Assembly: GCF_022458985.1 (NCBI RefSeq)
Contig: NC_061781.1
Coordinates: 6,249,501 to 6,313,500, forward strand
Source: Mugil cephalus
Lineage: Eukaryota; Chordata; Actinopteri; Mugiliformes; Mugilidae
Length of the DNA: 64,000 nucleotides
Direction: 5' to 3'
The notes under the pieces are model-generated. The model searched no databases and was not told the origin of the DNA. It worked only from the letters and a program-made list of their open reading frames with translations. A program made the translations under genes and the position numbers. Each line of letters starts with the position of its first letter. The stretch's first letter is position 1. Positions 24,801-36,300 of the stretch are shown here, piece by piece.

Positions 24801-25629
24801 ATCCACAAGAGGTTTGTCTTCGAGGAAGAGAGGGAATTGTGTCTCAGGACAAGCCAAAGAAAATTGTCTTTTGAAAGACAGACAGTTGACCATTCAAGCC
24901 AGACGTTCACAGCCAGATCATCTATCTTCAGCAGGCAGGGGCTGCGGATATCAAAGGTACCCTATGTGTGAATGCAACATGCTTGAGTTAGTTTCCAGTT
25001 AGTTTCAGGTTTTGTGTTAATCTTATTACTTTGAATAATTTCATTTTCAGATGGATGAAGTAGTGAACCCCACACTGCAGACAATGTTTGACCTGAAGAG
25101 AAACCAGTTAAACTGCTCCACTGGTCCTCGAAAAATGTTACAACGCATACCTGCACAGTTCTGTGAAATGGTCAGCCGTATCGGATTCTATGCAGAGTGT
25201 GCGCCACCTAATGGTATGAGAATTCTTCCACAAAACAAAAGTATTAATAGGAAATCTGTAGGGTTTTAAATATTAAGAATTGCAGGCTACACAAACGCAA
25301 AGGTAGAACATATAGAAACATGACTTATGTGTCTTCCTCTGAGTACAGAGCCAGCGTGTGGAGAGGGCATCTACTTCGCTAGCAGCGTGGAGAAAGCCTT
25401 GGAAGTGTGGAGGGAGAAACCTGAAGAGTACCTGTACTTTGTGGAGGCTGATGTGCTGACAGGAAAATCCACCCGTGGTAAACCAGGTCTCATTCTGCCG
25501 CCTCCCGTGGGGTCAGACCCAGACGTTCTGTATGACAGCGTGACCGGAGACAAGGACGATCTCGCCGTCATATTTAGCGGCTATCAAGCTCTACCCAGGT
25601 ACATCATTACCTGTAGGAGTGTTAAGTAG
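21852..25629 (+). CDS. parp9: PARP9-like (BAL1) macrodomain protein with degenerate PARP domain
   Basis: Coding exons: 21852-22724, 23321-23533, 23768-23983, 24266-24326, 24478-24956, 25051-25213, 25349-25629; phase is intact, 761 codons (human PARP9 about 850). Macrodomain 1 spans about residues 69-245 (VVNAANTDL, GGLAQAL, IPAISSG), macrodomain 2 about 275-435 (FPAIGTGALEFP), and the PARP-like domain about 590-761 (GEGIYFASS, VVGSDP-type loop, IFSGYQALPRY). Where active PARPs have His-Gly this protein has a Gln (MLQRIP), as in the known Q-Y-T triad of PARP9, so it is probably inactive alone. Human PARP9 pairs with the ubiquitin ligase DTX3L in interferon and DNA-damage signalling; DTX3L is absent from the window. 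Start chosen: first ATG after the acceptor, context ACCATGG. Confidence 0.9.
22878..22975. repeat. Dispersed teleost repeat with TGTCTGTGAAGGTTCTC head
   Basis: TGTCTGTGAAGGTTCTCAGT is followed by GAATAAAGGCAACTGGACTT. The same head occurs at 46043, 38945 and (reversed) 55900. It lies in parp9-like intron 2 and does not code. Confidence 0.7.
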
Positions 25630-26180
25630 ATCACCGTAAAACAAGCGGAAGTGCATCCTTAACAGATGTATTTACTATTAGGAAGCACTTCCTTGACACA
25701 TAACGGAGATCAGCATTGTAAAATTACAAAGGAATCACTGATGTGAGGCTTATTGCCTTTTAGCTGATGATTGCAAAACTTCAGATTTTCTGTTTCTGTT
25801 TCTTTTTGAGTTTTCGACATGTATCATATAGCATCACTAGCATTGTGAAGAAAGCAGTCATCATGACACGTCATTGTCTGTGTGGTGACACCTTAAAAAT
25901 GTCCTGGCCTGATTCTGCTTTTTATAGAGGGCTAAGTCTTGAGTGGCACCACATTATTAAAGCAACAAATCATCAAATAACAATACATCTATATTTCACT
26001 GTGTATTACAGCGTAGAATAAACAAGTTGTGATTGAAGACTTAAATCTTAAAATGAAGACAAAGTTTGTCATTGTTGCAATGACTGAACTGTGGAGAGTA
26101 AGATGGAGCATAATGTAAATTGAGAATTTTGTGATGTTTCCTTGACATTGATATTGGAATTAAAAAATAAATGATTTTTT
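25630..26180 (+). other. parp9: parp9-like 3' UTR with poly(A) signals
   Basis: AATAAA at 26017-26022 and again near 26166 are plausible cleavage signals for the parp9-like transcript. The run TTTCTGTTTCTGTTTC (25787-25802) has three TTTC half-sites at IRF spacing. The short open frame at 25767-26021 is not supported as a gene. Confidence 0.5.
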
Positions 26181-27854
26181 TGTCATGTTTTTGTCTTTTT
26201 AACTGTAAAAACATTGCTTTATAAATTGTGTGGTTACTTGGTGAAACACATGGACAGACAGCTTATTGTGTAGGATTTGGAAAGATAAACTGTACTAGCA
26301 GAAATTAAAAGTATTTAAAAGCCTGTATGGTTCCATTAATAAACAATCAGTGGTAACTTTGAAATGTGTTTGATTTATTCTTTCTGGGCTACTGTGCTCA
26401 TTTGAGCCTAATAAACACTGCTTCTACACACTTGAAACATGAAAGAGTGTTCCGCTGCTTTGTGATTTGAAAATCCCTACACACTGGTCTTTTAATGTGT
26501 CCAGCACTGTTTGCTACAGTATACATTACACTTCAAGCTCAATAACAGATAGCTATCACATTGATTTAATACAATTAAATGCAAAGATCATTTAACAAAA
26601 TAAAAGACATACAAATGTAGTGCTTTTATACAGAACACATGAAAGAGGGTCCCTCATATTCTTAATGATACAGTAATACAACCGCTAGAAATCACAGCAG
26701 CACGTTGAGTGGAAATGTCACCAACTTCAACCTTGGAAACGGTTTGACAAGAAAAACTAATTCCAGGAGCTTTCAGCTGCATTTCACAGTGACCGGTTTC
26801 TTTGTTTACCATGTGATCAGCCAACTCGGCGGAGTAAAGCGAACTAATGTTTGCCTTTTCGTAGGATTTTACTAATGCTCAATGAGCTCTTCAAGAAGAA
26901 GTCCGTAAAATCTGATTTGCGTAAATCATGTAAAAACAATATCTGACCTTCAGATGAAAGCAAGAGACTGCACAACAGAATGGCACACAATCCCTAAAGA
27001 CAACAGAACGTCTCTGAATTGTGCTTGGATATGACCAAGTCATGTATTTCAGCTGTGTCTACAATTTGCTACTGGCAATATTGTCACATCTGAGTGATTG
27101 TCTATGAAAGCCATTAGTTTGTGCACAATGCCAATGATTCTACACATCTAGGCTAGTCTGCTGAAAACTCATTACACGTTACTTTAATATCAACTGACTT
27201 TAACAACGAAACAAAGACCACTAAGCATGTCAATGCAGGAGGACACAAGTATCACTCCAGTGCACTCTGGAATGATGCTACATTCAAGAGATAATCTCAT
27301 ACCCTGTTTTTTTGTAAATCAGCTGTTCAATGTCGAAACATACAAGAAAGCCAGCGTGAGGAGGGAGAGTCTGGGGTTTAATGGGACAAGTTGTTGTCAC
27401 CTTAGCGACCCGAGATGGTGCGTTTTCACTTACAATCAGAGCCTGGTTTAGTGACAAACCTGCGGCGCATCTGGATGTTACTGTGATTGGCTGTATTTAT
27501 AGTGAAAAAAATCCCGTTTTTCCAGTGTGGACATTTTGAGACAGTAAATGTTTTCTTTTAGCTGCGTCTTGTCTTTTAAAACTGGCCAGGCTGCAGGACC
27601 TGTCATTGGAGGTTACTACATGAATTACAGGACAACCTTCACCAACATATGGCTGATAACACCCTGCACAGTACGGCCATCAACACACCGGAGAGCAGAG
27701 CACATTTACGTCAGACGCTCCCCGACTCCCAACAGGTTTTAAAATATATTACTCAACAGCACCCTCGCTCATTGTCACAGATTCTAAGTCACACATACGA
27801 ACCGGACCTCCGCTTTCATGCAAATGTAAAAAAAAATAAAAAACACATTTGCGG
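26181..27854. other. Tail-to-tail spacer between parp9 and faim
   Basis: AT-rich sequence lies between the converging 3' ends of the parp9-like (plus) and faim (minus) genes. It should contain the faim 3' UTR next to 27855. Another AATAAA occurs near 26338. No coding exon was recognised. Confidence 0.45.
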
Positions 27855-30323
27855 TCACTCTGTGCACTCGGCTATCTCTGTGCCGTCTACGAGCAGCGTG
27901 TGAATGATCCCGTCTCGCCGCTTCCCGCTGCTCACGGCTTTCACGCAGCAGTTGTGGTCTCCGAGTGTGAAATGTGTCTCTGTGCCGTCGTCCACGAACT
28001 CCCCCTGTGAGCGCATATCACAAAAGCGTGCTCAGGGAAAGCAAGCATGCGAAAAACATAGAACCACTGAGCCATGTTACTGCATAACAGATCGGTGTAA
28101 AATTACTGCCATTGTACTTACTGCAGTCTCAATCTTTTGTCCATTACACCACACATCCATGGTGTCTTTCTCTGTAAGAAGTCAACAAACAATAAATACC
28201 ACCGTCAACATACAGCAGTTGGGGAATAAACAGCGTGCGGTGTGACTGCCAGGGGACGGTGGCAAAATACGTTTCAGTGTTTGTACAGACATTTTTTAAA
28301 TTCTTTTGTGTGCTGGTATGGCAGCGTACGAGCACATCTGTTCATTGTGCACCTTCCCAAAAACAAGCAAGACAGTAGCCTGGCACAGCAACTGCATAGC
28401 CTCCACAACCAATCAGTGCAACAGAACGTAACATTCTCCCTGTTATCACGTCATAACCGTTTGTCATTTCATGGTCAATATCATTTATCACAACTGCACT
28501 CAGATGTTGTGAATGACTACGCCGCTGACACTCTTCTGTTTATTACTGTCGAAACCCCAACAAAGTAATCTGATTGACTGGGTAGGTCTTTGAAGGAGCA
28601 TAATCAGTTCCCAACAGACCAACTTTCAGCCACAAAAAAGTTGTAGGCGTGGAAGTTGGTCAGACGGCAACGCCGTGACTGATATCTCTTCTGTGACTTG
28701 AATTATTTGCCAGACCTTCCTGTTCTCTCTATCCACTCTCTTCCAATCCAAAATGATTCATGTTCAAAATGTTTCTCTTTTATTGCTAAAGCCATTCTTT
28801 AATTGGTTTGGATGTGTTCTTTGGATGATTGGCATGTTTAAAGGTGAAAGTTTTCTTTCCCTATTTTCAGCTTACTAGCAGACAACCTTCAGCGCCAAAA
28901 CTCAGTGATTCACTGTGGATACACACAAAAAATAAATAAATCTGAGAATTAATTTTGTTTAATAAATTTCAGAACAACTAAGTTACATAAGAACATTTGT
29001 ACGGAAACTAATTTGGTGTTTCCACATTTCAAATTCAACAGGTTTTGACACTTAAACTAAATTTCACTGTATGTATTATTCAGTTCCTTAGTCAAATGCA
29101 ACCTGTATACAGTTCATTTGAATGTTGTAAATATTAGTTAGGTAACGGCTACCAAGGACGTCATTTCCACTGTGTTATAGGCTTGTGAAAGCAAATACAT
29201 GGATAGATAATTTATATTCAATGTGGTGGTCAGATCAGCGGCCACAAAGCTGCTTTCTGAAAATGTAATTACAGACCACACTCACATTTCAGATATTTCG
29301 ACTGAAGCTGCCAACGTGTCGGGTAGTTCTTATGTGCCGCATGTGCTTTAGGCAGTATGCCGCCTGATCAGCTGTAAGCAGTGCAATTACAAAACGGATT
29401 AACTTACCCAGATGACAGAGGTGGCTGGAGGTGGCGCGGGGCTTAAAGCAGGTAAACAGCTTAGCCTTAGCTCCAGCATGACATTAGAGGGGAGTTTTAA
29501 GAAGCCATAAATCACACCAAGATGAATATCGATTGAACATCTATGTCAAGCAAGCATCCAGATAATAATTTTTAAGATGGAACCAATTTTTTTTTTTTTT
29601 TTTTACAAAAAACTCTGAATGGCTGATGCACTGAGCACATATCCTCTACTCTCTTGCACCAAGCTCCTGTCCTCTGATTTCCTACCTAATTTCTTCTCTA
29701 CCAGTCTTGCAATTATGTGCTACTACTGTATAGGATGTTAACTGATGTGTTGAATTGAAGTGAACTCCCAGTACTGGTTATGTGTTTGTTTTGGAAGTAG
29801 CATAAGAGAAAAACATAGCAATCAGATAACATGATGACTAGACAGACAGGAGGAGTGGGGAGTGGAAAAACAGAAGCAAGAAGGAGCTCACCCAGGACCA
29901 CTCTGCAGTCAATGCCGTCCAAGTTGAGCACCCAGGTGCTGGTGACCTTTGATCTGTTCTCCATGTACTTCTTCAGGCTCTTCCCATTGATCTCCAATGT
30001 GTACTCGTAAGCAAACCCGCTGACAGCATCGATGTTGATGGTTGCTTTGGTTTCTGGCTTGCCCACGTTAAATGTCTCCTTCCCCACAAGTTTGAACATC
30101 CAGTCTCGTCTCAGTATCTCCTGTAGGATGGAGTAATAACGAAGGGTCAAGAAAAAAGGAAAAAAGAAATGCCTCCGGTTCGTAGCCGGCAGCCACCGTG
30201 GACGCATACCTTTCCATCAACGTAGATGACCCTCTTTCCAGTGGTCGTGCCGTGTTCAAACTCTATCCTGTGGACTCCATCACTCAGCGCCACCTCCCAC
30301 ACACCAGCGAGGTCATTCGACAT
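27855..30323 (-). CDS. faim: Fas apoptotic inhibitory molecule (FAIM), complete, 4 coding exons
   Basis: FAIM is a small cytosolic protein that counters death-receptor signalling, supports NF-kB/ERK signalling in neurons and lymphocytes, and limits protein aggregation. Coding exons (minus): 30323-30210, 30120-29892, 28171-28122, 28004-27855; 543 bp, 180 codons, matching the usual 179-residue short form. The sequence follows the family from start to stop: ALSDGVHRIEFEHGTT near the N-terminus, WMFKLVGKETF, INIDAVSGFAYEYTLEINGK, MDVWCNGQKIETA, and GKRRDGIIHTLLVDG at the C-terminus. Exon 1 begins after a CAG acceptor just 5' of the ATG, so a non-coding leader exon is expected further right (candidate near 31067-31110). 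The gene converges with parp9. Teleosts can have two faim copies; which one this is was not resolved. Confidence 0.95.
29655..29725. repeat. Fragment of the 6.2-6.6 kb dispersed repeat
   Basis: TCTGATTTCCTACC, CTAATTTCTTCTCTACC and TTGCAATTATGTGC match the start of the longer copy at 6254-6330. It lies in a faim intron. Confidence 0.55.
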
Positions 30324-31300
30324 CCTGAGAACCTGCTGGAGACAAACAATAAAAGAACTACGGCTTCATGTAGCGACGGGAAGGTGCTAACAACTAGCCG
30401 CTAACACGGACGTGAACGCGTATTCTGTGTAGGTATCTCCACTAATGTACAATGCTACCGACAGGCAGGAATGAGAGGGGATTATTTTAAAGTAATCACA
30501 GTTCGTCAACTCGTGAAAGAAACATGGCTAAACATAATGAAGTTAACGCAGTTTCTTGCATTGTGACATCCGGTGCCAGGGATTTCCTTTTAACATGAAC
30601 GTAGATATTCGATATATGTATGTAACGTTATATGCAATGTAAAAACAGTTCCACCACATATTTAAATTGATTGACAAACTGTATCCAAAGTGATAGAAAT
30701 AAATAATGGTAAGATTATTTCGTGGATGTTAAATATTTACATAGTTTCTTTCTTCTTTCTCACGTCTTAGAGACTTCAAGTGACAAAAAAAAAGATCAGA
30801 TTTTAGCGCCTCCGACCTTTAATGGCCATTAAAATATTCGTCTTTGTGAATAGGTTTAGCGTGAGGCGTATTTTTGATTAATTTCATGTGCAACGCGTCA
30901 ATAAAGGTTTTATTTTGAAAATGAAGCGGAAGCCTTGTTGCGTTAGCTGTCGACCACGCTGTCGAGCAAATTTTCCGTAGCTGCTACCGAGTTGCTAACG
31001 TAACCCTCGCTGCTATAAGAGGATAATCTCCAGCGTTAGCTCTGGGATGTCATCCATCATTGTTACCTTAATGGTGGTGAAGGACTCCCCCTGGCTCCGA
31101 AGTTAACAAATGCTCTGTAGGCCACCTCAACGCAGTTTTTATTAGCGGGGTCTTAGCTAACAGTGCAGAGAGCCGACAGACGAGCTGTGACTATGCTGTT
31201 ACTATGGTAACGTGATGTTGGCCTACGCGCAGGCTTGTCCCCGCCCACCCGGCCAAGACGCCCGCAGGAATGAGCTGTTGACTCCCAGGTAAATTAAGGT
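30324..31300. promoter_or_regulatory. faim 5' leader and promoter with RFX X-box
   Basis: On the minus strand a candidate non-coding exon ends with CCATTAAG then GTAACA at about 31066, which would splice to the acceptor just before the faim ATG. GTTACTATGGTAAC at 31198-31211 is a close match to the RFX X-box. On the plus strand a donor-like CTCCCAG/GTAAAT occurs near 31289, which could be the first exon of a divergent transcript. In human, FAIM and the centrosomal gene CEP70 are divergent neighbours; no CEP70 coding exon was found to the right. Confidence 0.5.
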
Positions 31301-31429
31301 TTCCATCCTTCTTTTATCATTATGGCAGAAATCAGACAGGATTTCATGTAGTGAAATATTATTCTACCACCACGTAAGCATAGTATGGAGTTAAATACAG
31401 GGGGCAGTTGAGTAGAGTCTCTTTAGACT

Positions 31430-31690
31430 GTTCAAAGTAGATAGATACTAGATAGAATTGGCAGATATTAATCAATCTTAGCCTCCTGAGAAAATAGAGA
31501 CAGCTGTGACCTTTTTTGTGTACTAAGTCTATGTTAGCCGACCAGTCTAGTTTGTGGTCCAGCTGTAGACCCCGATACTTACGGGGGGGACTTGGATCTG
31601 AAATCCACTACCATCTTCTTGGTTTTTGCTGTATTAAGCTGAATATGGTCAAGAAGACAGGGTACCAAACCAAACCCATTTAACTTCAGC
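31430..31690 (-). mobile_element. Degenerate LINE ORF2 fragment, antisense
   Basis: On the minus strand the segment translates to QLNTAKTKKMVVDFR, a signature of the late reverse-transcriptase region of fish L2/Rex1-type LINEs, and after frame shifts to RRLRLINICQFYLVSIYF, which resembles the following conserved block. It is a short, frame-broken relic of the same broad class as the element at 8881-9965. Confidence 0.65.
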
Positions 31691-32359
31691 GTCTTACATA
31701 CTATATTAATGATTCTAAAAGATCCCACTTTATTTCACATCACTGGCTTTGGGTTTTGTGTCATTTTAACCAGAGGTGTGATTTCTGTACTTACTACTGG
31801 AGAATGTGATATCTAACATGTGATAAAATTGAAAATAAATAAATAAATTAAATTGTTAGGTAATTATTAAATTGCAAATGTGCGTCTCATTTTATTTTCA
31901 AATGTTCAAGTTCTGTGTCAATTAAATTATGTTATATAGTCTAGAAATTTGCCTCAAACTGTCCAAAGACATTGTGCATCTTCGACTGACCCACCGTCAA
32001 CATTTGCTGTCAAAAGATACTGCAAGAAACATATTCACCTCCACATTTTTACACACAGTAGGTAGCCATGAGAAAACAAAAACTCTCTTGAGCATGCCAG
32101 GGTTTGATAGTGAAGCTTCCCAACCATGAAGACTCCTAGACAAGCAAGTCAATGCAAGTGAAAATGCAACATCCCAGCTACGAGCAGGCTTCCAGCTACA
32201 GTACTTAAGTACTCACCAGTCCCCAGATGTTTCATCTTTTTGTTGCTTTTATACATGATATCACGGTCAACATCATTTTTTTTCTTTGACAAAAACTTGC
32301 ACAAAAATAAAGAAAATATTGTTATATTGTTATTGCAAAATAATGTCAAGTTTCTAACT

Positions 32360-32485
32360 TAAAGTAAAAGATTGCATAAATATTCATTCCCTTTAGGTCA
32401 GTATTTAGTAGATGAGTCTGGATATGTCTCCAGCAGGCTGGCACATCTGGACACTGCAATTTTTCTCCATTCTTCCTTGCAAAAC
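32360..32485. repeat. Dispersed teleost repeat fragment
   Basis: GATTGCATAAATATTCATTC, GTCAGTATTTAGTAGATG and GCACATCTGGACACTGCAAT followed by CCATTCTTCCTTGCAAAAC form a recognisable abundant fish repeat. It is non-coding. Confidence 0.65.
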
Positions 32486-33214
32486 AGTTAAGCTGACTGT
32501 AAAATAATTTTTCTCATAATGTCTAAATCATTTAAAATTGCATAATATTATTCCATTAGTTCAGTTATTAGTAATTTATATTCTGTCTTAATGCAATTTT
32601 TTCCATTTTTCCTTACACTGACACCGCTGGCAGGGAACATAATTTAGTTTCTTGAGGATGTCAACCCTATGAGAAATTACTATAACATATATCTTGAATC
32701 TTGAAATAGCATTATGATCTTCATATTTTGAGGTAGCATGGCAGTTTAGTAAAAATTGCTTTTTGAGGAAAGATGCTGGCTAAAACAGGTGTGGGCAAAC
32801 CTTTTGACTCGCGGACCACGCAGGTTTTAAAATTTGATCGAACAGGTAGGAACAGATAGATGGTTTGTGTGCACATATGTAAATGACATGTAAAAGTTAT
32901 CACATGAAAGGATTTGGTATTTAAGGTAGGAAAACATGAATATACAAGATTCATTGTACAAATTGTTTTCAAAATGCATTGAGCATTTTCTTACATGAAT
33001 TATGACAACCTCAGTCAGGGTTTTTCCCCTATGTGTTTTTATTACTCTTAGCGCATGAAAAAAACAAGATTTTTTAATAATTTTAAAATTATCTGAAAAC
33101 TATCAAAAGTAAGAAGAGAGTAATACGCAACCCTCTATTAAAGGCCAATGTGGCTGAAGTGCACCATCTACTGGGTCAATGCAGGCATTACAGGGAAACG
33201 ATAAAATAATAATA

Positions 33215-33350
33215 TTGCATGTTCTCCCTGTGCCTGAGTTCTCTCTGGGTTCTCCAGCTTCCTCCCACTGTCCAAAGACGTAGTTGTATGTTTCATTGGT
33301 GATTTTAAATTGGCTGTAGATGCACATGTGAGTGTGAATGGTTCAGGCAA
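33215..33350. repeat. Dispersed repeat fragment (TTCCTCCCACTGTCCAAAGAC family)
   Basis: CTGGGTTCTCCAGCTTCCTC, CCACTGTCCAAAGAC and AATTGGCTGTAGATG then GTGAGTGTGAATGGTT belong to one of the commonest teleost repeats. Another copy lies at 37345-37545 and part of its other end at 40870-40985. Confidence 0.75.
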
Positions 33351-36300
33351 ATTACGACCCGCAGACTTTTTTAATCTGGCACAGGCCAAAAGTGCTTCCA
33401 AAAGTGCTTTCCATTTCACATACCTGACATTGCACGTTTTTACAAGCTGATATTAAAAACTCATGGTTTTTGAGTCATTAAAACATAATACTGGGTTTTA
33501 TAGCCAACAATAGTGACATTTATTTTTGTGTGTATAGAAAGGCTGGCTTAAGGTCACAGGAAGACCAATTAAAAGTCATTTTTATTGCGTCTTCCTTGAG
33601 CGTTTCTGTGGAGGTTGCCCTTGTGAGGGTTGTCCGCAGCCTCATTGCCTGTTTCTCTGTTTGATGATGGTCTGTATACCCTTCACCCACTTGGGCTCAG
33701 GGCTTGCTGTCATCAAATGGTGCTTGCTTGGGTTTTGAGGAGTTAACAGGCGTCTGGGGAGGCTCGTGTTCTCTTCTTCAGATGACACACAAGACCATGG
33801 TTCATCTTGTGGTACAGGGACAGACTGGTTAGGAGAAGAACTTGGAGAACAGTAAGAGTAGACTCTAGGACAGATATGGGAGGTACGAGAAGAAAGGCAG
33901 CCAGGGAAAGAGCTACAGGAGAGGGCTGGTGCTGGGACTCTTATCGGGATCAGTCTCAGGCTGTCAGACTGGTTAGGGTTTGGAACATGGACAGTTGTCC
34001 ATGTATGTCTCTGACGAACCTCACAACAGAAACAAAGCCAACATTTAAACTTCTACTGAATGAACACATGAACACACATCGACTGTTTTACCATGAAGAC
34101 TTTGTATAAAAAGGCCTCACATCATATTAGAGATGGGCAGATCTTTCAGGTTGGATAACGAAGCCAATAAATACCAACTTTAATCCTTAACAACCCCATT
34201 GTTGTCCTTGTTAACATCTGCAAGACGTTCAGCTCTCCCATATTCGAGGCTCACTTCAGATTCTCCGGACAGGATGGGTGGAGCAGTAGTTCACTTTGGT
34301 CTGCCTTGATTATTTAATGCCAAAAGCAGCACTTCTGGTTTCTGCTCAGAGAGCTGACCATCACCGCAGCACATTCCCAGCTTTCTCAAGTGAGAGCAGC
34401 CAGTTTATTCTTAGCTTTAGTAAGCTTTCCATCCCGCACATCCTGTGACGGAGCCTTTCTCAGTCAGGCTGCCGATGCTTTTAGAAGAAGATTAGAAAAT
34501 TGGACCTCGGTTTAGGATCTAAGGTAAGAGACGTGCCGTTTTCCCTATCAGCTCCATTGCCCTGCTCAGGGTTTTGTTCAACATCACAGCAAAACTGACA
34601 AACATAGAAGATGCTGGGTCAAAATGCCTTAAGCTGGATGACTCCAACCATGGATAAGAGCTGGGGGAGAGTTTGCCAAGAATATGAGCTGGAGCTGCGG
34701 TAGACTGTCCATTAATACACTGGGCAAGTAATGCTTTTGTCATAGTCCCTCTATTCTGTATTTCATGCTTTGACATGACAAATAATGCATTCATACAGTC
34801 TCGGATCTGAAAATAAGGCCACATTGTCTTTGTACACCACTGGTTGTGAGTTTCCTGTGCATCTAGTGCCTTGTTTTGGTTCTCTTTCTCCCTCACTCAC
34901 TCTCATTAGACTCACCTGTGCAGGAAAATGGTGGGAGCACCTGACCCAGCTGTGGCCAATCACCAGTCAGCTCTCTTTTAAAGGCTGGCATGGCTTCCCT
35001 TCAGTGCCAGATAGTTCCACACATTTTGGTCTGTGCCCTTACAGATGTTTTGTGTTTTTTGTTCCTTGCTCCTGGAGTTTCCAGGAGTTTCCACGGTGCA
35101 TTTTGCCTTTTGAATTTATGGATTTTTATTTTGGACTTACCTCCCTGCTGAGGTTTTCGTTAACTCACTTTTATTGACTTTAACACGCTGTGCTCACTCT
35201 TGCATTTTGGGTTTGATAAAGTTCATAAACACATCCTGGAAGTCCATGTAGGAAAGTCGGTCTTTGCCACATTGTCACCCAGGATGCCTTGATGCCTGGA
35301 TGAAAAAGATTCAATATCAAAATGTCTGTTGCATACTGCTTCAGTTTAAACACAGTTTTCATTATATTTAAAAACAAATCAGTATGATGTAATGACTGGT
35401 TTCAGATTTTCAAAAAAAAAACTGAGGTTAAACCGAAAGTCAGAAAGAGAAATGAATGATAAGCCCAGTTTTCATTTTGCAGTTTGACCGGCAAATTGAA
35501 TGGACATTGGTTAGCTGCAGTTGTTCTATTCAACTAGTTATATTTTGAAGGTCACAGATGGTCAAAATGAGAAGCATACATGTAGTGTGTAGCCCACAAG
35601 TATGTGTGACATACTGTATAGTGAGATATTTGGGTTGTTTCCCAAGTTGTCCACAGACATTTTGGAAAACAAATCAGCACAAATGGTGTAGGAAAATGGA
35701 GACAAGTTGATCACAAGGAAGTAGGGTGACAGGGGGCTTTCACTCTCACCTTCTCACCATTCAGACCACAATTTGACAGGTGTTAAAACCGTTTAATGTC
35801 TGCCTTGCAATTAAAAGCGTACCGTGTCTCAAATGTGCTTGAACATTTCAAAATTGTACATAGAAGTTGCATCCATGAATGTGGATATCTGAGACTGTAA
35901 GAGTTAAGTAGTTCAGACCTGCTTTCATTCAGTGGTCACTGAAGGCCCTTAAAACTTTGACATTCACTGGAGAAACAGGACAGGGAGAGGAATGTCCGCA
36001 GTCTCACAGAATAGAACAAAAATGCTTCACAGTTGTACTGTACTGAACTCTAACCAAAAACATGAAGGTAGTTGTTCAAAACCAGTCCAGATTAGTTCAA
36101 GAGTCCTGAAATAACTATGGTATCTGTGGTTTCTGTGGTCTCTCCAGAGGAACCAAATGGGGCCATGCTCTATCTACCCTGCTCTTTTCAATATGCCACT
36201 GGGTATAATTATAAGGGCAGATGTAGCAATTAAAGTTAGATGAGAGCATAAGCCGTCTATGTAAGCGGATGCATCTTTGCAGTAATAGTGGACCCTGTTC

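Noticed and set aside
33807-34109. Arg-rich 100-codon frame as a possible gene or CEP70 exon
   Set aside because: No family resemblance, no flanking splice sites in phase, and repeat-like internal phrases (AGACTGGTTAGG occurs twice).
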